Shown here piece after piece: positions 51,631 through 63,444 of a stretch of DNA of 64,000 nt (position 1 is its first letter; each line of letters starts with the position of its first letter). The stretch lies in contig JAHEWK010000032.1 of NCBI GenBank assembly GCA_020740775.1, positions 372,001-436,000 on the forward strand. Reading direction: 5' to 3'. The position numbers and the translations under genes are program-made. Source of the DNA: Ilyonectria destructans. Taxonomy: Eukaryota > Ascomycota > Sordariomycetes > Hypocreales > Nectriaceae. The notes beneath the pieces are model-generated. The model was given only the letters and a program-made list of their open reading frames with translations, was not told the DNA's origin and ran no database searches.

Positions 51631-54600
51631 ATGGTTGTCGATGCGAAACCTGCAGGAAAAGCCCCAACGGAGCTAGGTCTACTGTGGAGAGATGCATTCC
51701 AGGGCTACAACGATGCTGTTGGAAAAAAAGGACTCAAACTTAGCCTCGACGGTAGTCATCTCGTCACAAGCTTGGCCGATGTCGTGGGTTCCGTCGACAC
51801 GTCCAAAAAGTCGTTTGAGAAATGGCGAAACGACGGTGGAAACTGGGACAAGGCACGCCACTTCATCGGCAAGAACCTTGACTACGCCCAGAGAATCGGC
51901 GACCAGGTCGCTTCTTCGGCTACTGCCTCCTTTCCTCCCGCCAGCGCGATTTGGACCGTCGCAACAGATGCCATCAAAGCATGCCAGGCTCAGTCCAAGG
52001 ACTATGACCAGTTGCTGAGCCTGATCGGAGAAGCTGGATCCTTCTTAAAGACACTCCAGATTATCGAGGACAATTTTCCCGACTGCGACTCTTATGCAGA
52101 ATGTGTCACAGATGCATTAACCTCCCTCATGGTAGTCTTTGCTATTCAGACCAGGTATATGTGGGAAGGAAGGCCGTTAAGGTTCTTGCATAACCTCGTC
52201 GGAGGAGGCGGCGACGACAAACTCAGCGCAGCTTACGGCGATGTTACCACTGCCATCTCTCGTCTGAGTCGCGCAAACGGCTTGGTGGCTGTGAGAAACA
52301 CCGAGGAAATTAAGACATTGATGGGAAGTCTCGGCGAGAACATCGACTTCGTCTATGAGGAAATGGTTGTCTACTTTAGAGACCAAGGCCAACGGATCGA
52401 GGCTGGATTCGACCTCCAGGAAATGAATTTCATGCGTCAGAGCGCCTCACTGGCTAGCATTCAACGCAGCATCAGAGAGTTGAGAAGTCAACTGGATCAG
52501 GGCACGAACGCCGAGGAGGCTGCGGAGTCCGCGACAGACGCCGTAACTGGGAAATCGGCGGCGTTGAATATCGTAAAGCAGTTTTTCGGGTCACCTCCAA
52601 GTCCCTCGGCCAAATTCAAAGAGCTGCGTCGGTCGTTCGTACCTGGCACAGACTCTTGGCTCTATGAACACAAGGAGTACCAAGAATGGCAGGATGGTGA
52701 GACAAATTTCCTCTGGATTACCGGCAAGCCGGGATTGGGGAAGACTCATCTGGCCTACTCAATCATCGAATCACTCCGAGCCAAGTCGAACAATGACCCT
52801 CAGGCCTCAGTCGCATATTACTTCTTCCAGGAAGCAAATGAACCTTTCAGGTCCGTCAAGTCCGCTCTCAGATCAATCGGTCTGCAAATCGTGACCTAAA
52901 ACCACAAGCTCCGCGAGACCCTTGCGAGCGGAGTGGACGACATGTGTTGCGCGACGTGGACCCTTTTCAACATCTGGCGTTGGACAATCGACCAACTGTA
53001 CAAAGAGGAGTCGAACGAGCAACTCTTTCTCGTCATTGATAGCATTGAGCAAGCAAATTACGGACAGGCCAACGAGCTCCTTGCTTTCATGGAAATGGCC
53101 GTCGACGAACAGCGGAAGATCAAGGTTGTTTTCACCGGCAATGACTACGAGCTGTTGTCTACATGGCGCAAGTACCGTGTCAACAAACACCTTGCTACTA
53201 TTTCTATCGATCCAAGTACTGCCTGGGGTGGGATGCAGAGGTTGCTTGACTCTAGATTCGAGTCGCTTCCTCGATTGTCCAGATTTAGTGACCATGTGAA
53301 GGCAGAAGTTGCCAAAGTGATGACAGACGGGAAATATGGCGAGTGCCGATCCCAAGAAAACTCAAAGGTCGAATGGCTGACCGTAGTCAGGGCTTCAATA
53401 CACCGACAGGATTTTGCAATACCTTGATTCCAAGGGCCTTGAGCGTCCAACCATGAGAGCTCTCGACGAACTTCCAGAAGACCTGCCTAGCTTCTACAAC
53501 AATGTGTTAGCTACGTGCTCCGAGAACTTGAAAGAGCAAGAACGGCCATCGCTGAAGCTCATATTCGCGTGGATAGCTTTCGCAGAGCGCCCACTAACCC
53601 TCGAGGAGGCGTACAGCTTGCTGAAGTTGAAGCTCGGAAAGTCGATTGATCTCGAGGCGGAAGTAGCAGGGAGATGTTCTAGGTATGAGACTGGATTTCG
53701 AGAATTCATTCTCCTGATTTGAACTGACTTCGATATCCAGTATCTTGGATATGTCTAGCACTCTCATCTGGGAGGATCGCGTACAAAAGAATCCAAAAAA
53801 TGAAGTGAAGAATGACTCCAACATAGAGGGCTCCACCGACGACGGGGCTGACAAGGTTAAGTATCGCGACAAATTCCAACCGGATAGCTCACTTCTCGTT
53901 CATTTCCAGGAGAACACACTTCGTGAATACATGCGCTCAGGGCACGTCCCCAATAACACTCCACAGACGTCACCTCTCCTTTCCCATGTCGATATCTTCA
54001 CCACTTGCACAGAAGTGCTCTGCAGCTCTGAAGAACAAGGGGCACTGGAGAGTGCTGATTCAAGGCGAACACTCCAGAAGTACGCGGCGAATTACTGGAT
54101 GGCTCATTTCAAAGAGATTATCGATATTGCCACGTCTGAAAAGGATGATACAATTTCTGCCCCAGATGAGGTTGTCATCCGAGTAGTCGAATGCTTCAGT
54201 CACATCTGTTCAAACAAAAATGATGTTGTGAAGGTAAGTTAGATCGTGTAGACGGTGAGAATTGACGATCTAGCCAAATTAACTGTGTCAGAAACTGTTA
54301 CAGCATGATGCAGGAAACTGCTACGATGACTTCTGTGAAGGAGTGCCTTACTGTATCAAACTCTGGGCACAAAAGGCACTTGAATGCTCGCAAAATCTGT
54401 TATCGGAAGAGGTGAGGCTTTGGGCGCAGAGAGCGGCTGAAAATCCAGCCGAAGTTTTACAGCCCCTTGCGCGCAGCCATGTAATTCGCTGGTTTGCCGA
54501 AATACACGAAGACACCGCTTCCCGGGCTTTCAAACTCTCATGGAAAGTTTTTGCTACCGTATGTCTCTATGCTCACAACCCTGGACTTCAACTTACACTT

Positions 54601-55344
54601 CTAGCAGCGCGAGATTGATGTAGGTCGTCCTCCGCCTGAGGATGAAGGCGAAGAAGACCCAAGCTACTGGTTCTACAAGGAAAATGAAGCCGAAGCCAAT
54701 GAGGCGCGAGGCGAAGAAGAGGATGATGACGACACTTCCGAGGAGGAAGAACCAGATACCTGCGAGAAAATCGAGCAACTAGTTCCTGCTTTCCAAGACG
54801 TCGAAGTCGGGCCGTCTGGCCACAGGGCCATTGGCTTGGTGCTCCTTTCTGACTGGCCAGTTTACGCTCTAGATTCGTTCAACGAGAGCCTGAAAATTTG
54901 TGAAACTGATATCGACAAATTTGCCACGCATATTACGAGGGCTAAATGCGTCCACGACTTTACAGATGAAGAGGAAGATGCATATGATGGGGTATGCAAG
55001 GCACTCGCACTCGACTGCTCCGGCCTGGACAAAAAGTATGATGACCTGCTTCACACCGCGCTTTTTGTGCGGGCTTCCTACGAGGCCAATCACAACATGC
55101 TCGAAGCCGCCGTCAAATCGTTGGAGGATGCCATGACAGTGTACTCTGGAGATCGAGGAAAGACGGCTCGAGATTTTAGCATGTTGCTTCGCACTCTTGA
55201 CAAGCTCGGCCGACACGAGGATATCCTCGCCGGCATTGTGGCATGGGGTCCGATACGACTCGCCGTGACTTCTGAGGACTGGGACGAGGTGAACTGGTGG
55301 TACCAGAAAGTGGCCAAGCAGACGGGACAGGAGCAGATTCAAAG
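51631..55344 (+). pseudogene. Goodbye-domain STAND NTPase (NLR-like) with an in-frame stop
   Basis: Exons 51631-53342, 53410-53682, 53741-54233, 54292-54558 and 54608-55344 keep frame, apart from TAA at 52897-52899, which likely replaces a Gln codon. N-terminal about 150 residues fit the fungal Goodbye domain of STAND proteins ('LWRDAFQGYNDAVGKKG', 'PPASAIWTVATDAIKA'). A NACHT-type NTPase follows with Walker A 'ITGKPGLGKTHLA' and Walker B-like 'LFLVIDSIEQA', then 'RALDELPEDLPSFYNNVL' as in the winged-helix region. A helical, partly TPR-like C-terminal part has an acidic insert (about 54640-54760). Such proteins act in non-self recognition and incompatibility. It has no further repeat domain: the sequence runs straight into a dehydrogenase. 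ATG 51631 is the first in frame; ATG 51534 with an extra intron is possible. Confidence 0.75.
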
Positions 55345-55397
55345 GTACGTTGTGCAATCTGCCCAGACTATGAACGCCGGCACTCATCTCTTCTCAG

Positions 55398-56330
55398 TCG
55401 TTGTAGCAGCCAAAACCGTCACCGATGCTTCAGAATCGGCACCTTTTCCCCCAGACCCCAATTCTCAGCAGTCAACTGTTACCACTGTGACCCGGGAAAT
55501 CCAAGAAGCGGGCGGAGAGGCTACGGCGATCCAGGTCGACACGAGAAATCCCAAGAGCATCGAGAACATGATTGACTCGACGGTGAGACTGTACGGATCA
55601 CTGGACGTGTTGATTTATAACCCTGGTGCCATCTGGTGGGCGTCGGTTGAAAAGACACCTCTGAAGCGCTTCCAACTCCTTCAGAGCGTCAACGTGGAAG
55701 GCCTGTACACAACTGTGCAGGCTGCACTTCCTCATTTCAAGCGCAACGGGTGGAAGGGCCGAATAATAGTGGTGAGCCCTCCTATCTACTCTCGCTTCTT
55801 CCGAGGGAAGACAGCGTACGCAATGGGTAAAGTTGCAATGTCCGTCCTCACGAAGGGATTGGCCATGGACTGGAAGCGAGAAGGGAAGAAAGATATGGCC
55901 ATCACTAGTATTTGACCTGCTGTGGTACGTCGTGTCTATGCTCCAACCACTCGTCACTGTTATTGACCTAGACAGGCAATTCAATCCGCTGCAACTCCTG
56001 ATGAAAGGATGTTGCCTGACTTGCGAAAGCCGGTTCGTTGACAACATCCTCATATTAGTCTACTTCAAGGTGCTAACCAACCGCCAGACTATCTTCTCGG
56101 ACTCCATCCTGGAGATGCTCCGCACGCCCACCGAAGAGATCAGCGGGTGTCTTGAGCTTGACGAAGATTTCCTCCGGAAGAGGGGAGTCACTGATTTCTC
56201 CAAGTACAGTGTGATTGCTGGAAGCAACCCACGAAGGATGCTTCCAGCCACGCTTCCGATATTGACAGTGCCGGAGGAGGACGAGGAGGTGTTCCGTGCT
56301 GATAGTACAGAGTTGAAGCCTAAAATGTAG
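55398..56330 (+). pseudogene. Short-chain dehydrogenase lacking its N-terminus, joined to the NLR gene
   Basis: Three exons (55398-55924, 55976-56032, 56088-56330) encode most of an HSDL2-like SDR: 'VVVAAKTVTDAS', 'GSLDVLIYNPGAIWW', the catalytic Ser in 'IIVVSPP', Tyr and Lys in 'TAYAMGKVAMS', and a C-terminus with 'TEEISGCLELDEDFL'. The glycine-rich NAD(P)-binding start is absent. The first base after an AG acceptor (55397) is where homology begins, as if an exon boundary. TGA at 55913-55915 replaces a conserved Trp in 'ITSIWPAV'. The NLR frame runs into it without a stop if the GTACGT...CAG segment 55345-55397 is not spliced, and is out of frame if it is. Confidence 0.75.
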
Positions 56331-56996
56331 ATCAGATGGCTCTAAGGAAGTTATTCTTAGATTCTGGAAACGTGTTTTTCTGTCAGTGTGGAAAATACAA
56401 TATGTTTGTAAATATCTAAGTTAGCAGTCAAGGCTTGTTCAATTATCCACCTCATTCAAACCTCTTGGAAGGATTTCTCGATGGGGCGTATTGCCGACTA
56501 CATTACATCAAGCCCATGAGTTTTCCCTTTGGGGGTTATTACGAGGAGCAGAAGTCAGGAAAGTGTATTAATTCGGAAGATGAAGCCCAGTAGATGTTGC
56601 TAGCTAAGACCGATCACCCATAAGTATGTCCCCTGTCTTGTATCGTATGCTGTGCCTCATCATTAGAACCGAGGTCTTTCGAAATGGAAAACGCCGACTT
56701 GCCAAAATTGAAAACAGTGCAGTCTACTTGCAGAAAGCCCGAGGAAGTCTACGTGGTAACTGACTTGCAACTCATCTGCTAGCCTCGGTAGGCCAAGAGG
56801 CCATGGACCGCCTCGGGCATAAAATACTTCAAAATATATATCAAGGCTTACGACTTACGTATATAGTCGTGAGTCAACCTGGAGTGAGTAACACGGTATT
56901 CTGCGCTTATAGTTGGCAGCTTCAATTCGACGCGCTTTTCCTTGGATTCAAAGACCAAGACTTGGTCCACAGTTCATTATTCTCCAACCATACAAG
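56331..56996. other. Gene-free region
   Basis: SDR 3' UTR and promoter of the acyl-CoA dehydrogenase gene. Nothing else recognised. Confidence 0.5.
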
Positions 56997-58592
56997 ATGT
57001 CGACATCGACCATCACCAGGGACGAGGTTGCTGGGCACAACACAGCAGAGGATCTTTGGTGTATCATCGATCACAAGGTATTTCTGGAATATTGGCTCTT
57101 ATTAATGTAGCTATTGACGATGTGCAATATTCCAGATCTATGATCTCACCGATTTCGCCGACGCTCATCCCGGTGGCAATGTGGTCCTCGAACAAGTGGC
57201 CGGCCAAGATGCGACAACCGCGTTTTACAACCTGCACCGTCATGAAGTCCTGGTCAAGTATGCACATCTCTGCATCGGCACCATCAAGAATGAAACACTA
57301 GAAGTTCTGAGTCTCGAAGCCGGGAGTCTCAGTCCCGTCCCGTACGCCGAACCTCTATGGCTTCGTCCGGAATTCAGCAGCCCATACTACAAGGAGAGTC
57401 ACCGCTATTTACAACAAGCCATGCGAAAATTCGTCGACGAATACGTGACACCAGAAGCCCAGACGAAGGAGAAGGACGGCACGTATATCAGTGAAGAGCT
57501 CGTACAAAGAATGGCAAAGGAAAACATACACGCAATGCGTCTTGGCCCAGGCGAACACCTCCACGGCCGCATCCTCCTGGGTGGAGTTGTCGAGGGGAAA
57601 GACTTTGACTTTTTCTCTGAGCTAGTCGTGTCTCAAGAACTGTCTAGGATCGGCGCCCGAGGCTTTGCAGACGGCATGCTGGGAGGCCTTGTTATTGGTC
57701 TTCCAGCCGTGGTGCACTGGCTTCCTCGTGGAAATCTCAGAACAAGCATCACCTTGCAATCAGCGAGGCTTTTGCCGGCAGTGACGTGGCCGGAATTCAG
57801 ACCACTGCTACGAAGAGTCTAGACGGCAAACACTACATTGTATCGGGCACCAAGAAATGGATTACAAACGGCACGTTTGCCAATTACTTCATCACCGGAT
57901 GCAAGACCGACAAGGGGTTCTCTGTGCTTCTCATCCCGAGGGGCGAAGGAGTTACGACGAAAGCCATCAAAACTTCCTACTCGACCACAGCGGGCACTGC
58001 CTATGTGCAATTCGACAAGGTCATGGTTCCCATTGATCATCTCTTGGGCGAAGAGCACAAGGGATTTACCGTCATCATGAGCAGCTTCAACCACGAACGA
58101 TTTGCAATGATCTGCGGGTCTATCCGTATTACCCGTACAATCGTCGAGGAGTGCCTCAAGTGGTGCAATCAGCGAATGGTATTCAAGAGCAGACTGATTG
58201 ATCAACCTGTGATTCGGGGAAAGCTCGCCAAGATGATCGCGGGCGTTGAGGCCGGGCAAGCTTGGCTAGAGCAGATCACCGAGCAGATGGTCAAGATGTC
58301 GTACAAGGAACAGGCGGCACATCTCGGCGGTCCCATAGCACTGCTTAAGAGCTTCACTACTCAAGTGGCTCACGAGGTCGCTGACGAAGCAGTCAATGTT
58401 TTTGGTGGCCGAGGTTTGACGCAGAGTGGGATGGGGAGGCTGGTTGAGAACTTCCAGCGGACGCACAAGTTTGATGCAATCTTGGGGGGTGCCGAGGAGA
58501 TCTTGTCCGACTTGGCAGTTCAGGCAAGCGATGAAGAAGTTTCCAAAGAGCATGTTATGAGGTCAGTAATATCACAAGAGAGTACAGCCTAG
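56997..58592 (+). pseudogene. Cytochrome b5-acyl-CoA dehydrogenase fusion with a frameshift
   Basis: Exons 56997-57077 and 57136-58592 (58-bp intron). The N-terminal cytochrome b5 domain (about 1-80) has both heme regions: 'ADAHPGGNVVLEQVAGQDAT' and 'NLHRHEV'. The acyl-CoA dehydrogenase domain follows: 'EFSSPYYKESHRYLQQAMRKF', then, in the second frame, 'AISEAFAGSDVAGIQT', 'GTKKWITNGTFANYF', 'NHERFAMI' and 'NVFGGRGLTQSGMGR'. The frame changes between about 57719 and 57735, where a short part of the usual sequence before 'LAISEAF' also seems missing. It would oxidise an acyl-CoA with FAD; the b5 part may pass electrons. A b5-ACAD fusion is known in fungi. Either a recent lesion or a sequencing error. 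Confidence 0.8.
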
Positions 58593-60455
58593 AAGGGTTG
58601 ACAACAAGGTCGAGCCTCGGAAGCGCGGATGATCTGGAAACGCAAGGGACAGCCCACAAGGATTACAAATATTAGCTCGTGTACAGTATATCGCAGGTCA
58701 GAATAGCGAATGCTAAGAGGCTCTCGAACGTTGCAGAATAACCTTATTCATCAGTCCTGGTAGATCAATGCTTCATACTTTGCCACGATTTGCAAGTCAA
58801 GGTACCCTACTTCAGGGCATATCAGCACCATTTCTTATGTATTTCTACAAAACTGGGGCAAGTATCAAGCTAATATTTGTCATCGTTGAGGGCTGTACCC
58901 ATGCTTACAAGGTATGGATGCCTGTAAATTAGATGAGAGGTGCCATTATGACGAAAACAGCCTCGGCTATACCGTCACAATTTTTAACTAATTAGTGGGG
59001 CAAGCTACATGAGTTTAAGAATTTCGCCTCGGCACGCCAATCAATTCTTCACCAATGCGCAGATATAAGAGCTCCGGAAGAGTGCTGCGACGAGCAACTT
59101 CACACCTTTTTCACGCTCGTATGAATAAATCCAATATAAATATAACGGCATAAAAGGAAGAATGGAATACCGCCTTTCATGGTAGCCCAAGCCGACACAA
59201 TTCCACTGTGGTGGAATTCAAAGAATGCGCACCATCTGCTTCCAGCAACGACCAAACGAGACCCTGCCGCGACGAGCGTTGCGTCTCGCACTGATGCCCC
59301 TCGGCTCATCCTCTTGTGCACATGGACAGATGCAGCACCCAGGCATATTGAGAAGTATATTTCAGGATACCGGCTCTTGTATCCCTCTCCGATTCTACTC
59401 ACCAGGACTTCTTCAGCGGATTTCTTTACTCCCGAGAAAGTCCTCATGCAAAAGGTTAGACTGCCGTCTCGCATCATCTTCCAGGTGCTCGAAGCCACGG
59501 ATGATTAAACACAACCAACCGTAGGGCTCCTTGCGCATGCACTCTCAAACGGAGGAAGCTCGCACCTGACGATTTTGGCCCGGCGATACCATGAGCACGC
59601 TTGTCAGCCTCTGCCGGTGGATGCCATCATACTCGATAGTACACCAACAAAGCCAACCTTTACGTCGCTCATGGCGAGCTTGAGCTGGTCGCTCCCAAGA
59701 TTGGTCTTGGTGCGCCAAGCGATGAAGGCGGATATTGCTGTGGCAATCTTTCTTGTCTACCTCGTTCCCCGATGGCTTGGGATGCCAGTCCTGGCGGACA
59801 GAACGTACCATGCATAATCTGTACTCCAGTAAAATCGAGTCGGAGGATGCTCGAGACATGGCGTGGATAAAAAAAGGTGCAATGAGAACCTACATCTACA
59901 GTGACACTGATGTACTATGTCGTGCCGAGGATATCAAGTCACATTTCAGGGCGGCCCAAAGTCAAGGGCTACGGGGTCAGAAGTGACCTTTGGCACGGCA
60001 GTGGACATGTCGCGCACATGAAGATGGATCCTGACCGGTATTGGAGAGTCGTGGAGGAAACTTGGAACGACAACTAAATTGGCCGACATTGACCTGACTA
60101 GCAGTCACTTTTGAGCTATGTTCGAAGGCCGAATATCATTGGGTTACGAGGCAGAAGAGTGTAGCAGGAGTGGCCTGTAGATAGAGAGGGGGGCCATTTC
60201 TTTGCCTTTCTCGATGATGCTTCAATCCCGCGGAGCTAGAGATGCCGATGAAGTGATTTGTAAAGAGAACCCATTTCTTGTGCAACTCAAAAAGGTAATA
60301 CACGCCGCGGCGAAGGAGGAAGCAGAAAGGCTTTCAAACCGTAGTTATCCCCTTGTTGCCTCCACTTTGCCAAGGCGCCCACTAGCATCCTTGTCCACCT
60401 TGACCAGCCACCCACATCTGGAACATTTTGCAATTCCTTGTCTCTTTGCCACTCT
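58593..60455. other. Gene-free region (1.9 kb)
   Basis: Several small open frames on both strands (for example 59179-59508 and 59575-59817) show no family resemblance and no consistent splice structure. No repeat recognised. Confidence 0.45.
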
Positions 60456-61619
60456 CTAGAGCCTAGAATCGGAAACAATCATGCTCAGCTTAGCTTTGAG
60501 TGTCGTCTCAGCTTCACGGACGATTCGGCCAAGCAGTACATCGCAAGTAGGTATGTCTTGAATCATGCCGATGACTTGGCCAGCCGTCCAGACCTTGCAT
60601 CAGTTAGTCAAGTTCCAAAAGATAGCACTCAATAGTAAGACTAGATCATACCCCGTCTTCAGTGTCACCAGTGACAAATACCTGTCGCCCCCTCTTTCCG
60701 CTCACGTAAGGCGCGATCTCCTCGAATTTGCCCGTGGTGCTCTCCGTTTCGATCTTCAGAGCAGCATCGCTCGTTGCATTTCGAAACAGGCGCGTCGTAT
60801 TCCTCCATCTACGCATGACCAGGGTCGTATCAGACTCCTGGGCGTTGACGATTGTCTGTTTAACATTTTCGTGAATGGGAGCTTCAACCGTCGCCAAGAA
60901 TCTTGTGCCCATGTTGATGCCAGAAGCTCCTAGACACAAGGCCGCAGCTAGCCCTTGGCCATCTGCAAAGCCGCCTGACGCGATGAACGGAACCGAGAGC
61001 TGCTGGCGGGCCCTCGAGAGGAGAATGAAGTTGGTCAGGTCAGATTCGCCCACATGCCTAGTTTCTAATGAGACACCGAGCATACTGCACCAGATGGAGG
61101 GCTGTACTCACCCACCGCACTCGAAGCCATCAATGGAGAGAAAGTCAGCACCCAATCTGATAGCGCTTTCAGCATGTCTGATAGTTGTGCATTTGTGGAG
61201 CACAGTGACTCCTGCATTCTTGAGTGCCTTGATGACCGGCCCAGGGTTATCACCGGCCGTTTCAACAGCAGTGATGCCCTCCTCGATGATGACTTTGGTG
61301 TATGCCCCATAATCGGGAGGCGCAAGAGCTGGCAGCAAGGTGAGGTTGACGGCGAAAGGGTTCTTTGTTAGTTGTCTGCATTTCCGGATCTCCTGGCGGA
61401 GCTCTTCAGGTTCAAAGATGAGCGCAGTGATCATTCCTAAGCCTCCGGCATTGCTGACGGCTGCTGCCAAGCCAGCATAGCCAACATACATCAGGCCACC
61501 CTGAACAACGGGCACTGCTCCCATAAACGACGAGGTCAATACTGAGTCAAGGTCGAGCCAGCGGGTGTAGACTCACCCTTGATGCCAAGACGGCGGGTCA
61601 ACTCGGTGGAGAAGGGCAT
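60456..61619 (-). CDS. Nitronate monooxygenase (2-nitropropane dioxygenase family)
   Basis: Four exons (61619-61577, 61517-61112, 61057-60652, 60593-60456) give 330 residues in one frame. It is an FMN enzyme that oxidises alkyl nitronates (nitro compounds such as propionate 3-nitronate) to carbonyl plus nitrite. Marks: 'VPVVQGGLMYVGYAGLAAAVSNAGGLGM' region at the start, the catalytic His in 'GFECGGHVGE' (joined across the second intron), 'PFIASGGFADGQGLAAAL', and the FMN phosphate site 'GASGINMGTRFLAT'. The C-terminal exon 'TAGQVIGMIQDIPTCDVLL' is typical. No lesions. Divergent from the SDR at 62118 with a shared 500-bp upstream region, so co-regulation is plausible. Confidence 0.9.
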
Positions 61620-62117
61620 TATCCCTCGTATTTAAGAGGCGGAAAATGTTTCGAGATTAGGATGTCGAGCTTAGTTTAGACGACATTAAAAGATTGATGG
61701 ACTTTGGAACGTTCCTTTCGATCGAAGCGTAGAGCCCAGGAGCCGTTAGTTATGTGTTTGTAACCGACTCATTCATGACGAATCTTGTAGCCGTGCCGCG
61801 GCTTAGGGACGCAACATCTCCACACATGCCTTGGTAGGCCATCCTTTTCGCCGAGGTGAAATTACTTGATTCGGAAAGCCCCTCGGTGATTGAGTCCCTC
61901 GGACTTTTGCACCTGTGTGTAATAGCACAAGAAACTTCATAACCCATTTGTTCCAAATGGCGTAGCCGTGCCCAGTTGAGCGCCCGATGAGCACGTCATG
62001 TTAAGCCAACCTCGGCTTGTCCCCCTACAAGGATATATAGATTAAACACCCTGACGCCTTAGAGCAATATCTCCAGTCTCCTCTCCAGCTTTCTTCCCTT
62101 TTTCTCCAACCGTCGTC
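61620..62117. other. Shared upstream region of two divergent genes
   Basis: Promoter region between the nitronate monooxygenase and the SDR. No gene or repeat recognised. Confidence 0.55.
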
Positions 62118-62906
62118 ATGGCCCTTAATCCAGATCGGAAACCAGTCTTGGCCGTCGTGGGAGTCGGCCCCGGAATTGGCGACGCCGTCTCTCGCCACTT
62201 CGCAGCCCAGGGCTTCGCCGTCGCCTTGATTGCTCGCACAGAAGACAAGCTCCGACGCATCCAGGACTCCATCATCGAAACCTACGGGCCCGGATGCGCC
62301 CGATACTACACGACGGATGTCCGTAGTGAAGAGAATGTAATCCAGACATTCACATCTATCAAGCATGAACTTGGTCCGGTCCACGTTCTCGTCTATAATG
62401 CGGGCTCGAGACGAATTCGCCCTCGCACTATTCTCGAAACATCGACGGAAGAGTTTGAAAGCTTCACAAGGATCAACATGTTTGGTGCCTTCTTTGTCGC
62501 CAAGTGCGTGTTGCCCGATATGCTTGCCGCTAAAGCCGGCACAATTATCTTCACGGGTGCCACAGGCTCCGTACGGGGCAGTACTGGGTTGAGCTCTTTC
62601 TCGCCGGGCAAGTTTGGGTTGCGCGCCTTGTCGCAGATCATCGCTCGCGAGTTTCAGAGTAAAGGTATTCATGCGGCTCATGTCATCGTCGATGGCCCGG
62701 TGCAAAGCGATGTCATTGGAGGGTATGTTCGGAAACGTTGGGAGAGAGAAGGTGAATCGGAAAAGCTAGAGGAAATGGATCGGTATTTGATGCAGCCGGA
62801 GGACATTGCCAAGTTATACTGGTTTTTACACACGCAGCCGAGGAGTACATGGACACAGGAATTGGATGTGCGGGCGGAGATGGAGCCAATGTTTTCAAAG
62901 CTCTAG
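62118..62906 (+). CDS. Short-chain dehydrogenase/reductase with Phe in place of the catalytic Tyr
   Basis: Single-exon 262-residue SDR. The cofactor loop reads 'VVGVGPGIGDAVSRHFA' (about 13-29), with 'YNAGS' (about 92-96) and 'IFTGATGSVRGS' around the catalytic Ser. The usual YxxxK is FSPGK, so the Lys is kept but Tyr is Phe. A related SDR subgroup with a GKFALR motif shares this, so it may be a family trait rather than a defect. Start ATG 62118 fits the family length. Likely a soluble NAD(P)-dependent oxidoreductase of unknown substrate. Divergent from the nitronate monooxygenase. Confidence 0.85.
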   Translation: MALNPDRKPVLAVVGVGPGIGDAVSRHFAAQGFAVALIARTEDKLRRIQDSIIETYGPGCARYYTTDVRSEENVIQTFTSIKHELGPVHVLVYNAGSRRIRPRTILETSTEEFESFTRINMFGAFFVAKCVLPDMLAAKAGTIIFTGATGSVRGSTGLSSFSPGKFGLRALSQIIAREFQSKGIHAAHVIVDGPVQSDVIGGYVRKRWEREGESEKLEEMDRYLMQPEDIAKLYWFLHTQPRSTWTQELDVRAEMEPMFSKL

Positions 62907-63444
62907 CGTACAGACAATATCAATTGATATTGCTTCTAAACTCATCTATCAAACAGGTACAATGTCTGCAAGTTCCAGTATGACTTGAATCCATCCAATC
63001 CATGTTCCGTACCTAGTCCGCTCTGCTTGTGGCCTCCACACGGAGCGTTTGACTGAAGTTCAAGGTGCGTAATAAGCCAAACACTTCGGCGACGGAAGTG
63101 TCATTGCAAAGCACCTCGGTTCGGAGATCGCAGGTTCCAGCGTTCGGTTTGCATGCAATGTTCAGTCCATAATTGAGCCGACTGATTGGTTGCCGGCTTG
63201 ATCTACATCGACGCATCGACGGCTCGGGCTTGGTGATTCGCGGCCGCTTAACACAGCCGAAAGTTACATAACTGAGTAAGATTTATAACCTAGAGTACCT
63301 TATGAAGCTTCTTCTTATAGTTAACAGGTTAGCATTCAATAGAGTATTATCCAATCCACTGAAGCTGTGTATTAAAGTTGTGCTATTAGGCTTATCGATC
63401 TATATAGCGCCCATACACCTCTTTAAATAGAATAAGCTCTATTG
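62907..63444. other. Gene-free region before the LTR
   Basis: SDR 3' UTR, then an AT-rich tract (63250-63444). It directly abuts the LTR with no retroelement interior. Confidence 0.5.

Noticed and set aside
55297..55575. Alternative frame following splicing of 55345-55397
   Set aside because: Product has no family resemblance, whereas the unspliced frame is clearly SDR.
58593..60455. Small open frames in the 1.9-kb gap
   Set aside because: No start context, splice pattern or family motif supports any of them.
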